A stretch of DNA of 64,000 nt from Dactylosporangium sp. AC04546 (GTDB taxonomy: Bacteria > Actinomycetota > Actinomycetes > Mycobacteriales > Micromonosporaceae): positions 62,001-126,000 of the forward strand of contig NZ_JAHYSG010000021.1 in NCBI RefSeq assembly GCF_022095675.1. The letters are read 5' to 3'. The notes below the pieces were generated by a model, which worked only from the letters and a program-made list of their open reading frames with translations, did not search any database and was not told where the DNA came from. Numbering within the stretch: position 1 is the stretch's first letter; each line of letters opens with the position of its first letter. The position numbers and the translations under genes were made by a program. Below are positions 32,900 through 42,465 of the stretch, piece by piece.

Positions 32900-33763
32900 A
32901 TGGCCGAAGTTGTCGCGGTCATCGCCTCGACCCACCACCCCTTCTACTACAAGGCGTCGACCGCCACCGGCGAGGACCGCCCGCCGTTCGCCGACGAGTG
33001 GGTCCGCAAGATCCTGAAGTTCCGCGAGACGCTGACCAAAGCGAATCCCGACGTGCTCGTCATGGTCGGCTCCGACCACTTCCACCAGCTGTGGCTGGAC
33101 AACATGCCGCAGTTCCTGGTCGGCAAGGCGCCGTTCTACGACGCCAACTGGTACAACGAGGAGCGCGAGTTCGGCCTGCCGCGCATGCTGCTGCGCGGGC
33201 AGGAGGACCTGTCGGCGCACATCCTGCGCGAGGGTCTCGACGCCGGGTTCGACCTCGCGTTCAGCAACGAGCTGCGCATCGACCACAGCGTCACCTGCCC
33301 GATCATCACCCTGCGGCCCGAGGCCGACCTGCCGATCGTGCCGGTGTACACGAACATCTTCGCGCCGCCGCTGCCGCAGCCGAAGCGCTTCGTGCAGCTC
33401 GGCCGCACGATCCGGGAGCTCGTCGAGTCGTGGCCGTCGCACCTGCGGGTCGCGGTCGTCGGCACCGGGCACCTGTCGCTGGAGCTCGGCGGCCCGCGCC
33501 AGTTCGGCCCGCACGGCCCCGACCCGGAGTTCGACCGCCGGGCCGTGGAGTGGATCGCCACCGGCGACATCGAGGGCTGCCTGTCCGAGGTGACGCTGGA
33601 CAGCCTGCACGCACCGGGCAACGCGACCCACGGCTTCATGGACTTCATGCTCATGATGGGCGTCGCCGGCGACGGCCGGAAGGCCGACTACGTCGACACC
33701 TACGACCTGTTCCACACCATGGAGGCGTACTTCACCTGGTACCCGAACGGAGCGCCGGCATGA
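32900..33763 (+). CDS. LigB-type class III extradiol dioxygenase subunit
   Basis: This 287-residue protein belongs to the LigB superfamily of non-haem Fe(II) ring-opening dioxygenases (protocatechuate 4,5-dioxygenase beta chain, gallate dioxygenase). Likely metal ligands are in ASTHHPFYYK, VGSDHFHQLW and the later GTGHLSLELGGP and SLHAPGNATHGF histidines. The next gene encodes the small alpha-type subunit (ATGA overlap at 33760), which is the LigAB pairing. A catecholic or gallate-like acid is the probable substrate. Confidence 0.85.
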   Translation: MAEVVAVIASTHHPFYYKASTATGEDRPPFADEWVRKILKFRETLTKANPDVLVMVGSDHFHQLWLDNMPQFLVGKAPFYDANWYNEEREFGLPRMLLRGQEDLSAHILREGLDAGFDLAFSNELRIDHSVTCPIITLRPEADLPIVPVYTNIFAPPLPQPKRFVQLGRTIRELVESWPSHLRVAVVGTGHLSLELGGPRQFGPHGPDPEFDRRAVEWIATGDIEGCLSEVTLDSLHAPGNATHGFMDFMLMMGVAGDGRKADYVDTYDLFHTMEAYFTWYPNGAPA

Positions 33764-34122
33764 GCAAGTACCTGCTGAACAAGTTCCTGTACACGGTGGA
33801 CCGCGACCCCGACCTGGTGGAGCGGTACCGGGAGGACCCGGCCGGGACCGTCGCGTGGTGGGAGTCGTCGCTCGGGCTGTCGTTGCTCAACTCCCACAGC
33901 GGCGAGGCCACCACCTGGCTGCGGCTGGAGGACGCCGAGCGGGACGCGCTCGTCGAGCACGACTACGTGAAGCTGTTCGAGCTCGGCGCGCACCCGTTCC
34001 TCACGCTCACGCTGTTCATCGCGATGTTCGAGCGCGACCACGAGGAGCCGCTCGCGTTCCAGAAGCAGTACGCGGTCCGGCTGGCCCACTTCAACCTGCC
34101 CTACCCGGACATCGCGACCTGA
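33760..34122 (+). CDS. LigA-type alpha subunit of extradiol dioxygenase
   Basis: This 120-residue helical protein resembles the protocatechuate 4,5-dioxygenase alpha chain, which caps the beta-chain active site. It has the typical NKFLYTVDRDPDLVERYREDP start and LFELGAHPFLTLTLF. The ATG overlaps the LigB stop by four bases, implying an equimolar complex. Confidence 0.85.
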   Translation: MSKYLLNKFLYTVDRDPDLVERYREDPAGTVAWWESSLGLSLLNSHSGEATTWLRLEDAERDALVEHDYVKLFELGAHPFLTLTLFIAMFERDHEEPLAFQKQYAVRLAHFNLPYPDIAT

Positions 34123-34123
34123 C

Positions 34124-35083
34124 ATGCGCGCGCTCACTGTTGTCCGGTGTGGACAGCCGCCCGTCGTCGTGGACCGGCCCGCCCCGGTCCCCGGCGACGG
34201 CTTCGTCGCGGTCACCCTCACCGCCGCGCCCATCACCCCGCTCGACGTCCTGTGCGCCTCCGGTACCTCGTACTTCGGCGCGCCCGCGGTGCCGTACGTC
34301 CCCGGTGTGCAGGGCGTCGGCACGCTCGACGACGGGACGCCGGTGTGGTTCCCGACCGACGCCGGCATGCGCCCCGGCGACGGCTCCATGGCCGAGCGGG
34401 TCGTGGTCCCGGCCGCCGACGTCGTCGCGCTGCCCGAGGGCGTCGACCCGAAGCTGGTCGCCGCCCTCGGCCTGTCGGCGGTCGCCGCCTGGAAGGCGCT
34501 GACCTGGCGCGGCGAGCTGCTGGCCGGCGAGCAGGTCCTCGTCCTGGGCGGCGGCGGGATCGTCGGCCAGGCCGCGCTGCAGATCGCCCGCCTCCACGGC
34601 GCCCGCCGGGTCGTCGCCGCCTGCCGGTCAGCGGCCGCCCAGGAGCGGGCCCGCCGCCTCGGCGCCGACGCGGTCGTCCCACTGGGTGACGGCGACGACG
34701 TGGCCGGCCTCGCCGCCCGTCTCAAGGAGGCCCTGGACGGCCCGGCCGACCTGGTCCTCGACCCGCTGTTCGGCGTCCCGGCCGCCGCCGCGCTGAAGAC
34801 CCTGACGCCGCACGGCCGCCTGGTCAACCTCGGCAGCTCGGCGGGGGAGACCGCCCCGTTCGACTCGGCGACCCTGCGCAGCGGCTCGCTGCGCGTGCTC
34901 GGCTACACCAACAACGAGCTGAGCGCCGCCGAGAAGGGCGCCACGATCCGCCTCATCGCCGACCACGCCCTCGCCGGCCGCCTCACCGTCGACCACCAGG
35001 AGATCCCCCTCGCCGAGGCCCCGCAGGCCTGGTCGAGCCAGGCCGACGGCCGCGCCACCCGCCGCATCGTGCTGGTCCCGTAG
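34124..35083 (+). CDS. medium-chain dehydrogenase/reductase (zinc-binding type)
   Basis: This 319-residue protein has a GroES-like domain (RCGQPPVVVDRPAPVPGDGF) and the NAD(P) loop VLVLGGGGIVGQAALQIARLHGA around residue 142. It is the last gene of the ring-cleavage operon, one base after the LigA-type stop codon. A role in oxidising or reducing a ring-cleavage product, or in making the ring substrate, is inference. Confidence 0.82.
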   Translation: MRALTVVRCGQPPVVVDRPAPVPGDGFVAVTLTAAPITPLDVLCASGTSYFGAPAVPYVPGVQGVGTLDDGTPVWFPTDAGMRPGDGSMAERVVVPAADVVALPEGVDPKLVAALGLSAVAAWKALTWRGELLAGEQVLVLGGGGIVGQAALQIARLHGARRVVAACRSAAAQERARRLGADAVVPLGDGDDVAGLAARLKEALDGPADLVLDPLFGVPAAAALKTLTPHGRLVNLGSSAGETAPFDSATLRSGSLRVLGYTNNELSAAEKGATIRLIADHALAGRLTVDHQEIPLAEAPQAWSSQADGRATRRIVLVP

Positions 35084-35117
35084 CGCTCGCCGGCGATCGC
35101 TGCCGTCGCGGCGCTAC
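35080..35117. terminator. weak convergent terminator spanning both stop codons
   Basis: GTAGCGC (35080-35086) can pair with GCGCTAC (35111-35117). Each arm contains the stop codon of one convergent gene. The loop is long (24 nt, with internal pairing), so confidence is moderate. Confidence 0.4.
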
Positions 35118-35782
35118 CGGCGGCACCAGACGGTGAGGCGGTCCGGGATGTTCGGCCACGAGGGCAGGGCCAGCTCGTCGGCCGCGGTCCAGTGCCGGGC
35201 GAGCTCCTCGTGCAGGCGGGCCGTCCCCGTCGGGCCGCCCGCGTCGCCGCCGACGTAGAGCAGGGTGTCGCCGCGGTAGGCCAGCAGTACCGCGTGACCG
35301 GCCGCGTCGTCGTCCGGGGGTGGCCAGCACAGCAGCAGCGTCCGGTCGCGGTGGCGGCGGACCGCGGCCACGCCGTCCAGGCGCTCGACCGGGGACCAGG
35401 TCGGGCCGGGCGGGTGGAACCGGCTGCCGCCGGCGTCCGGCGGTGCCGCGTCGGTCGCGACGACGTCGACGCCGCGCTCGCGCAGCAGGGCGGCCCAGTA
35501 GCCGGTGCCGGCGCCCGTCTCGAGGATCGGGCCGTGGTCGCCGATCAGGGCGAGGGCCGCCTCGGTCGGGATCGCCCACGCCAGGCGGGCCGCCAGCTCG
35601 CGCCGGCGCCGGGGCAGGTCCAGCTCCTGGGCCGGCCCCGGCGCTATCCGCATCGGTCCCGCCTTCGGCCGGTCGCCGAGGAGGATCGATACCAGGTCGA
35701 ACAACGGGTTACCGGACGCTCCGGGGGACAGCGCGGCCAGGGCGGCGTGGAACTCCGCCAGACGCACGGTCGGCGGGCTCAC
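35114..35782 (-). CDS. SAM-dependent methyltransferase-like protein
   Basis: This 222-residue protein contains a motif-I-like glycine loop (GPILETGAGTGYWAALLRERGVDVVATDAAPPD) followed by an acidic residue as in class I methyltransferases. The rest resembles small unassigned actinomycete proteins. The GTG overlaps the LivF stop (GTGA), making it the last gene of the importer operon. It may methylate a pathway intermediate or be unrelated. Substrate unknown. Confidence 0.65.
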   Translation of the reverse strand: MSPPTVRLAEFHAALAALSPGASGNPLFDLVSILLGDRPKAGPMRIAPGPAQELDLPRRRRELAARLAWAIPTEAALALIGDHGPILETGAGTGYWAALLRERGVDVVATDAAPPDAGGSRFHPPGPTWSPVERLDGVAAVRRHRDRTLLLCWPPPDDDAAGHAVLLAYRGDTLLYVGGDAGGPTGTARLHEELARHWTAADELALPSWPNIPDRLTVWCRR

Positions 35783-36495
35783 AGGCCCAGGACGCTGCGC
35801 CGGACCTCCGGGCTCTGGCGCAGCTCCGCGGCCGGGCCGGAGGTGACGACGCGGCCCTCGCCGAGCAGGTAGGCCCGGTCGGCGATGGCCAGGGCCCGCT
35901 CCACGTCCTGCTCCACCACGACCACGCTCACCCCGCCGGCGGCGATCCGCTCGATCGCCTCGTACACCTCGTCGACGCGGACCGGGGCGAGCCCCAGCGA
36001 CGGCTCGTCGAGCAGCAGCAGCCGCGGCCGGGCCATCAGGGCACGGCCGATCGCCACCATCTGCTGCTCGCCGCCGCTGAGGCTGCCCGCCAGCTGGCCG
36101 GCGCGCTCGGCGAGGCGGGGGAACATGTCGTACACCGTGGCGAGCGTGGTGCGGTGCTCGCGGCGGGCCTGCCGGCGGTACGCGCCGAGGACGAGATTGT
36201 CGAAGACCGTCATGCGCGGGAAGATCCGCCGGCCCTCCGGGACGATCGCCACGCCGTGGGCGCAGACCCGGTGCCCGGCCAGGGCCGTGGTGTCGGCGCC
36301 GGCGACGCTGATCCGGCCGCCGGCGGCCGGGTGGATGCCGGCGACCGTGTTGACGAGCGTCGACTTCCCGGCGCCGTTGGGGCCGACGACGCAGACCGTC
36401 TCGCCGGCGCCCACCGACAGGGTGACGTCCCACAGGGCCTGCGCGTCGCCGTAGCGGACGTCGAGGCCGGTGACTTGCAGAACCTGCTCAGACAT
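35779..36495 (-). CDS. livF: branched-chain-type ABC transporter ATP-binding protein (LivF-like)
   Basis: This 238-residue ATPase has Walker A GPNGAGKST, signature LSGGEQQM and Walker B LLLLDEPSLGLAP. LivF is the second ATPase of HAAT importers. It overlaps the upstream fused permease/ATPase gene by eight bases. The importer probably brings in an aromatic or acyl amino compound for the neighbouring catabolic genes rather than leucine. Confidence 0.9.
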   Translation of the reverse strand: MSEQVLQVTGLDVRYGDAQALWDVTLSVGAGETVCVVGPNGAGKSTLVNTVAGIHPAAGGRISVAGADTTALAGHRVCAHGVAIVPEGRRIFPRMTVFDNLVLGAYRRQARREHRTTLATVYDMFPRLAERAGQLAGSLSGGEQQMVAIGRALMARPRLLLLDEPSLGLAPVRVDEVYEAIERIAAGGVSVVVVEQDVERALAIADRAYLLGEGRVVTSGPAAELRQSPEVRRSVLGL

Positions 36496-38365
36496 GGGCC
36501 TGCTTCCCGAGGTAGGCGCGGACGACGGCGGGGTCGCTCATCACCGTCTGCGGGTCGCCGTCGGCCAGCAGCGAGCCGCGGTCGAGCACGACGATCCGGG
36601 TGGCGAGCTGGTTGAGCACCCGCAGCAGGTGCTCGACGATGACGATCGTGATGCCGCTGCTGTGGATGCGGCGCACCACCCGCACGGCGTTGTCGACCTC
36701 GGCCGGGTTGAGACCGGCGAGCGCCTCGTCGAGCAGCAGCACCTTCGGGTCCGACGCGATCGCGCGGGCCATCTCCAGCAGCTGCCGCTGGTGCAGGTTG
36801 AGGCGGCCGGGCCGGGCGTCGGCGAGGTGGTCCAGGGCGACCGTCGCCAGGTGCCGCTCGGCGAGCGGACGGGCCTGGCGCAGCGACATCGGCGTGCGGC
36901 CGAACATGATGGCCGTGGCCACGTTGTCCCGCACGGTCATCGAGTCGAAGGGCTTCGGGATCTGGTACGTGCGGGCGAGCCCGACGTGCGCGATGCGGTG
37001 CGGCGGCAGCCGGGTGATGTCGTGCCCGTCGACGCGGATGACGCCCCGCGTCGGCCGGGTCGCCCCGGACAGCAGGTTGACCAGCGTGGTCTTGCCGGAG
37101 CCGTTGGGCCCGACGAGGCCGATGAGCTCGCCGGAGCGGATGTCGAGGGTGACGTCCTCCAGCGCGTGCACGCCGCCGTAGTACTTCGCCACCTCCCGGC
37201 ACTCGACGAGCACGGGCCCGATGGCGGGTGGCTCGCCGACGTCCTCCACGATGGGCTCCGGCAGGTGTGCGGGCGCGGCCACGGCCGGCGCGGCCGGGCT
37301 GCGGCGGGTGCCGAGGACGATCGCGACCAGCGCCGCGGCCAGCATGCCGGCCACCAGCCAGTCGAGCATCTCGCCCCAGACGTTGAGGATGTACAGCACC
37401 CCGAACACGACGACGAAGCCCGCGAGCGCCGCGTATGGCCGCGCCCGCAGCCGCGCGTAGAGCCCGGCCGGCGCGGTGGCGACCAGGATCGCCAGGATGG
37501 CGCCGAGGAAGATGGCGTTGTACTCGTCGAGGCCGTACGACGACAGCCGGTCCTGGAGCGTCACGATGAGCACGGCGCCGATTACGGGGCCCAGCCAGTG
37601 CGACCGCCCGCCGAGCACGCCCATCACGATGACGAACAGCGGGATCGTCAGGCCGAACACGCTCTCGACGGTGACGAAGCCGATCTGCAGCGCGTAGACG
37701 CTCCCGGCCACGCCGCCGAGGACGCCACTGGCGACGATGGCGAGCATCTTGTACCGGAAGGTCGGCACGCCGAGAACCTCGGCGACGTCCTCGTTGTCGT
37801 GGATGGCGGTGAGCGCGGATCCGGCGCGGGTGCGCTGCACCAGGAACGCGACGGCGACGGCGACCGCGGCGACGGCCAGCGCCAGGAGGTACTGGAACTG
37901 CTGGAACGTCCCGAAGAACTCCGGGTACTCGGGCAGCGGCAGCGTCGTGCCCTGCCCGCCGTCGACCGAGCGGTTGATCCGGGCGAACGCGGCGAGGATG
38001 AACGGCACGGCCAGGGTGAGCAGGGCGAAGATCTCACCGCGCAGTGACCCGAGCCGGAATGCGACGGCACCGATGCCGAGTGCCAGCAGCCCGCACAGGA
38101 CGGCGGCGAGCGGCAACGTCCAGAAGAAGCCCACGCCGTGCCGGCCGGTGAGCACGGCCGTGGTGTAGGCGCCGACCCCGACGTACGCGGCCTGGCCGAA
38201 GCTGAAGTAGCCGCTGTAGCCGGACAGCAGGTTCCAGCTGGTCGCCTGGGCGATCCAGAAGCACACCGAGCCGAGCAGGATCAGGTAGAACGAGGCCATT
38301 CCCAGGTCCGGCGCGAACAGGCCGAGGGCCGCCAGCACCAGGAAGGCCACCAGCAGGCTCTTCAT
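36488..38365 (-). CDS. fused permease/ATP-binding ABC subunit (LivM-LivG)
   Basis: This 625-residue fusion has an N-terminal LivM permease (about 1-310, with SGYSGYFSFGQAAYVGVGAY), two extra membrane helices (about 315-365), a Pro/Ala linker, and a LivG ATPase (about 385-625) with GPNGSGKTT and LLLDEALAGLNP. The LivG signature is degenerate (LNLHQRQ instead of LSGGQ). The start overlaps the LivH stop (ATGA). Such fusions fix the stoichiometry of permease and ATPase. Confidence 0.88.
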   Translation of the reverse strand: MKSLLVAFLVLAALGLFAPDLGMASFYLILLGSVCFWIAQATSWNLLSGYSGYFSFGQAAYVGVGAYTTAVLTGRHGVGFFWTLPLAAVLCGLLALGIGAVAFRLGSLRGEIFALLTLAVPFILAAFARINRSVDGGQGTTLPLPEYPEFFGTFQQFQYLLALAVAAVAVAVAFLVQRTRAGSALTAIHDNEDVAEVLGVPTFRYKMLAIVASGVLGGVAGSVYALQIGFVTVESVFGLTIPLFVIVMGVLGGRSHWLGPVIGAVLIVTLQDRLSSYGLDEYNAIFLGAILAILVATAPAGLYARLRARPYAALAGFVVVFGVLYILNVWGEMLDWLVAGMLAAALVAIVLGTRRSPAAPAVAAPAHLPEPIVEDVGEPPAIGPVLVECREVAKYYGGVHALEDVTLDIRSGELIGLVGPNGSGKTTLVNLLSGATRPTRGVIRVDGHDITRLPPHRIAHVGLARTYQIPKPFDSMTVRDNVATAIMFGRTPMSLRQARPLAERHLATVALDHLADARPGRLNLHQRQLLEMARAIASDPKVLLLDEALAGLNPAEVDNAVRVVRRIHSSGITIVIVEHLLRVLNQLATRIVVLDRGSLLADGDPQTVMSDPAVVRAYLGKQAHV

Positions 38366-39231
38366 CGGGCCGCTCCGATCGTGAACAGGCCGCGCGGGCG
38401 CAGCAGCAGCGCGAGGATGATGGCGGAGAAGAGCACGAACGGCGCCGTGGCCGGGGACCACACGACCGACACGACGCCGGAGAGCACCCCGACGAGGACA
38501 CCGGCCGCGAAGGTCCCGACGACCTCGCCGATGCCGCCGAGGATGACGACGGCGAACACGATGCCGAACCACTCGTAGGCGGTGTCCGGGGTCAGCGCGT
38601 TCGACAGCGAGAACACGGTGCCGGCCAGCGCCGCGGTCGCCCCGACCACGCCGCCGAGCAGCAGGCTGAGCCGGCGGTGGTCGACGCCGAACGCACCGGC
38701 GACGGCGCTGTCCTGGGCGATCGCCCGCATCGCGCGCCCGGCGAACGTGCGGCGCAGCACCAGGTGCCCGCCGACCACGACGAGCACCGCCAGGCCGAAC
38801 GCGATGAGCGTGGTGACCGGGAAGACCAGCCGGCCGACCGAGAGCGAGGCGGTGGCGTACGGGTTGACGTCGGCGCCCATCCGCCGGAAGTCGGCCGTCC
38901 ACACGTTGTGGGCGACCTGGATGGTGATGATGAGCAGGCCGAAGCTGACCAGCAGCGAGTTGAACTCGCTGAGGGCGAGCCGGTCGAAGAGCCACTGCAG
39001 GGCGGCGCCGGCGACGAACATCAGCGGCACCGTGACCAGCAGGGTCAGCAGCGGGTCGATCCCCCAGGAGGTGGCGAGCTGGAGGGTGAGGTACGCGCCG
39101 ACCAGGATCAGCCCGAAGTGGGCCAGGTTGATGACGCGCAGCACCCCCCAGGTCACCGACAGGCCGATGGCCATCAGGGCGTAGAGGCCACCGATCAGCG
39201 CGCCGCTGAGGGTGGCCTGGACAACGTTCAT
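38362..39231 (-). CDS. livH: branched-chain-type ABC permease (LivH-like)
   Basis: This 289-residue membrane protein has eight or so helices and the LivH hallmarks GALIGGLYALMAIGLSVTWGVLRVINLAHF and VVILGGIGEVVGTFAAGVLVG. The ATG at 39231 was chosen; a 43-codon upstream extension is Pro/Arg-rich and overlaps the attenuator, so it is rejected. Confidence 0.9.
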   Translation of the reverse strand: MNVVQATLSGALIGGLYALMAIGLSVTWGVLRVINLAHFGLILVGAYLTLQLATSWGIDPLLTLLVTVPLMFVAGAALQWLFDRLALSEFNSLLVSFGLLIITIQVAHNVWTADFRRMGADVNPYATASLSVGRLVFPVTTLIAFGLAVLVVVGGHLVLRRTFAGRAMRAIAQDSAVAGAFGVDHRRLSLLLGGVVGATAALAGTVFSLSNALTPDTAYEWFGIVFAVVILGGIGEVVGTFAAGVLVGVLSGVVSVVWSPATAPFVLFSAIILALLLRPRGLFTIGAAR

Positions 39232-39254
39232 CGGGGCCTCGCAACTTCCAGGAA

Positions 39255-39282
39255 GGGCCGGCGGGCGAGCGCCCACCGGCCC
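39255..39282 (-). terminator. attenuator hairpin between binding-protein and permease genes
   Basis: A 7-bp plus 4-bp stem (GGGCCGG/CCGGCCC, then GGGC/GCCC, with one mismatch) lies in the 64-base gap after the binding-protein stop. Partial termination here would give an excess of binding protein over permease, as in other ABC operons. Confidence 0.55.
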
Positions 39283-39295
39283 GGGCAACAGGGGG

Positions 39296-40546
39296 TCAGG
39301 CGCGGGGGCCGGCGAGCGGGGCGGCGGCCTTGTCCGCCGGCCACACGACGACCCAGTCACCCTTCTGGATCTGCTTCAGCGTCTGGGTCGTCGGCCAGAA
39401 GTTGAACGACTTCGGGTCGAAGGTCAGGTGGCCGCTGAACGTGGTGTCGACGCCCTTGTCGTGCAGGGAGTCGCAGAGCTTCTTCTGGTCGGTGCCGCCG
39501 GTCGCCTTCACCGCGCCGGTGAGGATCTCCCACGCGTTCCAGGAGGCCGTGGCCTGGGTCTCGAAGACGGTGTACGGCAGGTTCGCCGCCTTCGCCTTCT
39601 CGCTGAACTTCGTGGTGATCTCGGTGGCCTGTGCGCCGAGCTTGTCGAGGATCGGCTTGTTCGGCTCGAACATCGACACCGACAGCATGCCCTCGGACAG
39701 GTCGCCGAGCGCGAGCAGCGGGCCGGGCGCCGGGAACAGGCCGAACATCTGCTTCGGCCGGTAGTTGAGCTGTTTCATCGCCTGCAGGATGTTCACCGCG
39801 TCGACGCCGAGGCCGTTGTTGATGACCAGGTCGGGGTTGGCGTCGCGGACCTGGGTGGCGATCGGCGCCCAGTCGGTCGTGGTCGGCGGGTAGTGCACGT
39901 CGGCGACGACGGTGATGCCACGCTGCTTGGCGATGCTCAGCGCGCCGGCCTTGTCGCTGCCGAAGCCGTCGGAGACGAACGCCGCCGAGCCGCTCTGGCT
40001 GGTGAGCACGGCGACCGTCTTCGGCGGGGTGGGCAGGCTGGCCAGGGCGTCGAACAGCTGGTTGGGGATGAAGCTGTTCGGCGTCGGGCCGATCGACCAG
40101 GCCGGGAACTGGCACTCGTAGGTCAGCTGCGGCGCGAGCACGGCCGAGTGCTGCGGCAGGATGTAGCCGTGCCGCTGGGCGACGGCCATCGCCGAGAGGA
40201 TGTTCGGGGTGGCGTAGGGGCCGAGGATGAGGTCGACCTTGTCCTGGCTGATCAGCCGCTCGTACAGCTGGCTGACCTTGGCCTGGTCGGACTGGTCGTC
40301 GAGCACCTTCCACTCGACCTTGCGCCCGAGCAGGCCGCCGGCGGCGTTGAGCCGTTCGACGAACTCCTCTCCGGCGATCTTGTGGATCTGGCCGGTCGCG
40401 GCGAACGCGCCGGTCAGCGACAGCGTCGAGCCGACCACGATCGGCGCGCTGTTGCCGCTCGACCCGCCGTCACCGGATCCGCGGTTGCAGCCGGTGACGA
40501 CCAGGACCGTCGCGACGGCCGCAGCGACGAGTGAACGCCTGCGCAT
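39296..40546 (-). CDS. ABC transporter substrate-binding lipoprotein (HAAT type)
   Basis: This 416-residue lipoprotein has lipobox VVTGC (Cys20) and a periplasmic-binding-protein type I fold of the branched-chain amino acid group: IVVGSTLSLTGAFAATGQIHKIAGEEFVERLNAAGG, then VDLILGPYATPN. Many such proteins in soil bacteria bind aromatic acids. The position between an exported amidohydrolase and the permeases suggests it captures the amidohydrolase product. A strong GGAGGAG precedes the start. Confidence 0.9.
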   Translation of the reverse strand: MRRRSLVAAAVATVLVVTGCNRGSGDGGSSGNSAPIVVGSTLSLTGAFAATGQIHKIAGEEFVERLNAAGGLLGRKVEWKVLDDQSDQAKVSQLYERLISQDKVDLILGPYATPNILSAMAVAQRHGYILPQHSAVLAPQLTYECQFPAWSIGPTPNSFIPNQLFDALASLPTPPKTVAVLTSQSGSAAFVSDGFGSDKAGALSIAKQRGITVVADVHYPPTTTDWAPIATQVRDANPDLVINNGLGVDAVNILQAMKQLNYRPKQMFGLFPAPGPLLALGDLSEGMLSVSMFEPNKPILDKLGAQATEITTKFSEKAKAANLPYTVFETQATASWNAWEILTGAVKATGGTDQKKLCDSLHDKGVDTTFSGHLTFDPKSFNFWPTTQTLKQIQKGDWVVVWPADKAAAPLAGPRA

Positions 40547-40579
40547 CTGCTTGTCTCCTCCCGAATGGCAGCGGTGTGC

Positions 40580-42265
40580 TCAGCGCACGTCGCCGGTGTC
40601 GTGGACCACCGCGCCGCCGACCACGGTCAGCACGGAGCGGAGGTTCCTGAGCTTGTCGTCGGGGACGGTGAAGTAGTCGTCGCTGAGCACGACCACGTCA
40701 CCGAGGCGGCCGACCTCCAGCGCGCCGAGCTGGTCCTCGTCGTCGCCGCCGAGGAACCATTGGTTGGCCCGGGTGTAGAGGTGCAGCAGCTCCTGCCGGC
40801 TGATCTGCTGCCCGGCGTTGATCTGGTTGCCGAGCGCGTTGCGGCCGGTCGTCGCGTAGTACGCATGGATCCACGGGTTCATCGGGGCGATCTGCATGCC
40901 GTCGGAGCTCATGCCGGCCGGGATGCCGTGGTCCACGATCGTGCGGAAGGGCGGGCCGGACGTGGGGCCGGTGCCGGCGAGGTACTGGTAGCCGGTGAGG
41001 TTGACGCCACCGCCGACGGCCTTGAGGCGGTCGAGGTACTCGGCGCTGATCCGCGGGACGTGCGCGATGACCCAGCGCAGGTCCTTGATGCCGATCTCGG
41101 CGTCGACCGCCTCGAACGCCTGGATCTGGGTCTGGAAGTCGGTGCCGGTGAGCGAGTGCACCTCGACCCGCCAGCGGGCCTTCGCCGTCCTGCGCGCGGC
41201 CTCGAGGAACACCGGGCCGCCGAAGTAGCTCGCCGCGATGAACTCGCCGATCGCGCCGGTGCGCACCATGTCGTTGCCGAAGAACTTGAAGGTGTTCTGG
41301 ATGCGCTGGGTGAGGGTGGTGACGTTGGCGTCGGTGTCCTGGTGCAGGAAGTTGATGCGCAGCCGGATGGTGGCCTTGCCCTCGTCGAACAGCTGCAGGA
41401 AGGGCAGGTTCATCGAGTAGTTGTCCTCGTGCGCGGCGCCGTCCGACGGGCTGTCGGTCTTCTGGAACGCGCCCTGGTCGAGGTGGGTGGTGACGCCGAG
41501 GCTCACCGCGTAGGCCATCGCGTCGAGGGCGCTGCGCCGGCGGTCGTCGTCGGTGAGCGCCCGGCGCAGCGCGAGGGTCGCCTTGCCGGTCTCCTGGCCG
41601 CCGGCGATCGAGCCGTCGGCGCCGACCGTCACCGCGGGGGAGACGGCCTCGAAGAACTTCTTGCCGAGCGTGTTGGTCACGCTGGGCCCGGTGAAGCCGA
41701 TGGACAGGTACGCGGGGTGGTCCGGCACGGCCGCGTCGAGCTCGGCGAGCGTCGGCAGCCGCACCTGCTGGAACTGGTTGAAGTGGAAGCCGCCGATGGT
41801 GGTGACGAACTTGCCGCGGGGGGTGTGCCGGGCCCGCTCGCGGTAGGTCCGCTGCACGTCGGCGACGGAGTAGGCGTTCTCCAGCGGGGTGTGGTAGCCG
41901 GGCCGGTTGCCCATGAGCACGACGTGGTTGTGGCAGTCGATGAGGCCGGGGATCGCGGTCCGCCCGCGGAGGTCGACCGCGGGCGCTTTGCCTTCCCACA
42001 GCCGTCTCGCGGCGCCCTCGTTGGCGCCGGCGTAGACGATCCGGCCGTCCTGGATGGCCAGCACGCTCACGACGCGGTGCTGTGCGTCCATCGTGTGGAT
42101 CCGGCCGTTGTGCAGCAGGAGGTCGCCGCGCAGCGACCCCTCTTTGTAGTGCTCGTGGGCCGACGCGGCGGCGGGGACACCGAGCGCGCCGGCGGCGACC
42201 GCGGCACCGGCGACGGCTCCGCCGCGCAGGACGCCGCGCCGGGACAGGGCGTGTTCTTCGCTCAT
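40580..42265 (-). CDS. Tat-exported amidohydrolase (YtcJ-like), copy 2
   Basis: This 561-residue protein has a twin-arginine signal (LSRRGVLRGGA), NGRIHTMDAQHRVVSV, metal site GLIDCHNHVVLMGNRPGYHTP and the C-terminal LEVGRLGDVVVLSDDYFTVPD. It aligns along its whole length with the protein at 28814-30571. It is the first gene of the importer operon, 33 bases before the binding-protein gene, so it likely makes the imported compound from an amide outside the membrane. The divergent IclR gene and site 3 lie upstream. Confidence 0.86.
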   Translation of the reverse strand: MSEEHALSRRGVLRGGAVAGAAVAAGALGVPAAASAHEHYKEGSLRGDLLLHNGRIHTMDAQHRVVSVLAIQDGRIVYAGANEGAARRLWEGKAPAVDLRGRTAIPGLIDCHNHVVLMGNRPGYHTPLENAYSVADVQRTYRERARHTPRGKFVTTIGGFHFNQFQQVRLPTLAELDAAVPDHPAYLSIGFTGPSVTNTLGKKFFEAVSPAVTVGADGSIAGGQETGKATLALRRALTDDDRRRSALDAMAYAVSLGVTTHLDQGAFQKTDSPSDGAAHEDNYSMNLPFLQLFDEGKATIRLRINFLHQDTDANVTTLTQRIQNTFKFFGNDMVRTGAIGEFIAASYFGGPVFLEAARRTAKARWRVEVHSLTGTDFQTQIQAFEAVDAEIGIKDLRWVIAHVPRISAEYLDRLKAVGGGVNLTGYQYLAGTGPTSGPPFRTIVDHGIPAGMSSDGMQIAPMNPWIHAYYATTGRNALGNQINAGQQISRQELLHLYTRANQWFLGGDDEDQLGALEVGRLGDVVVLSDDYFTVPDDKLRNLRSVLTVVGGAVVHDTGDVR

Positions 42266-42465
42266 TGCTGTGGTTCACCTGTTCTTGCGGTGGGGTGTGT
42301 GCGCGCAGCGGACGCGAGTCCGGCGATGATCGCGGACCCGTCGGGCGGCGCGGTGTAGGGGTGAAATCACAAGCGGGACAAGGGAATGGGGGTGAGTTGC
42401 AGGGGGCGGTGACCGACCCGCTCCCTGCCGCTGCACCCGAGCACCGGAGGGCGGCGCTCCGTTTA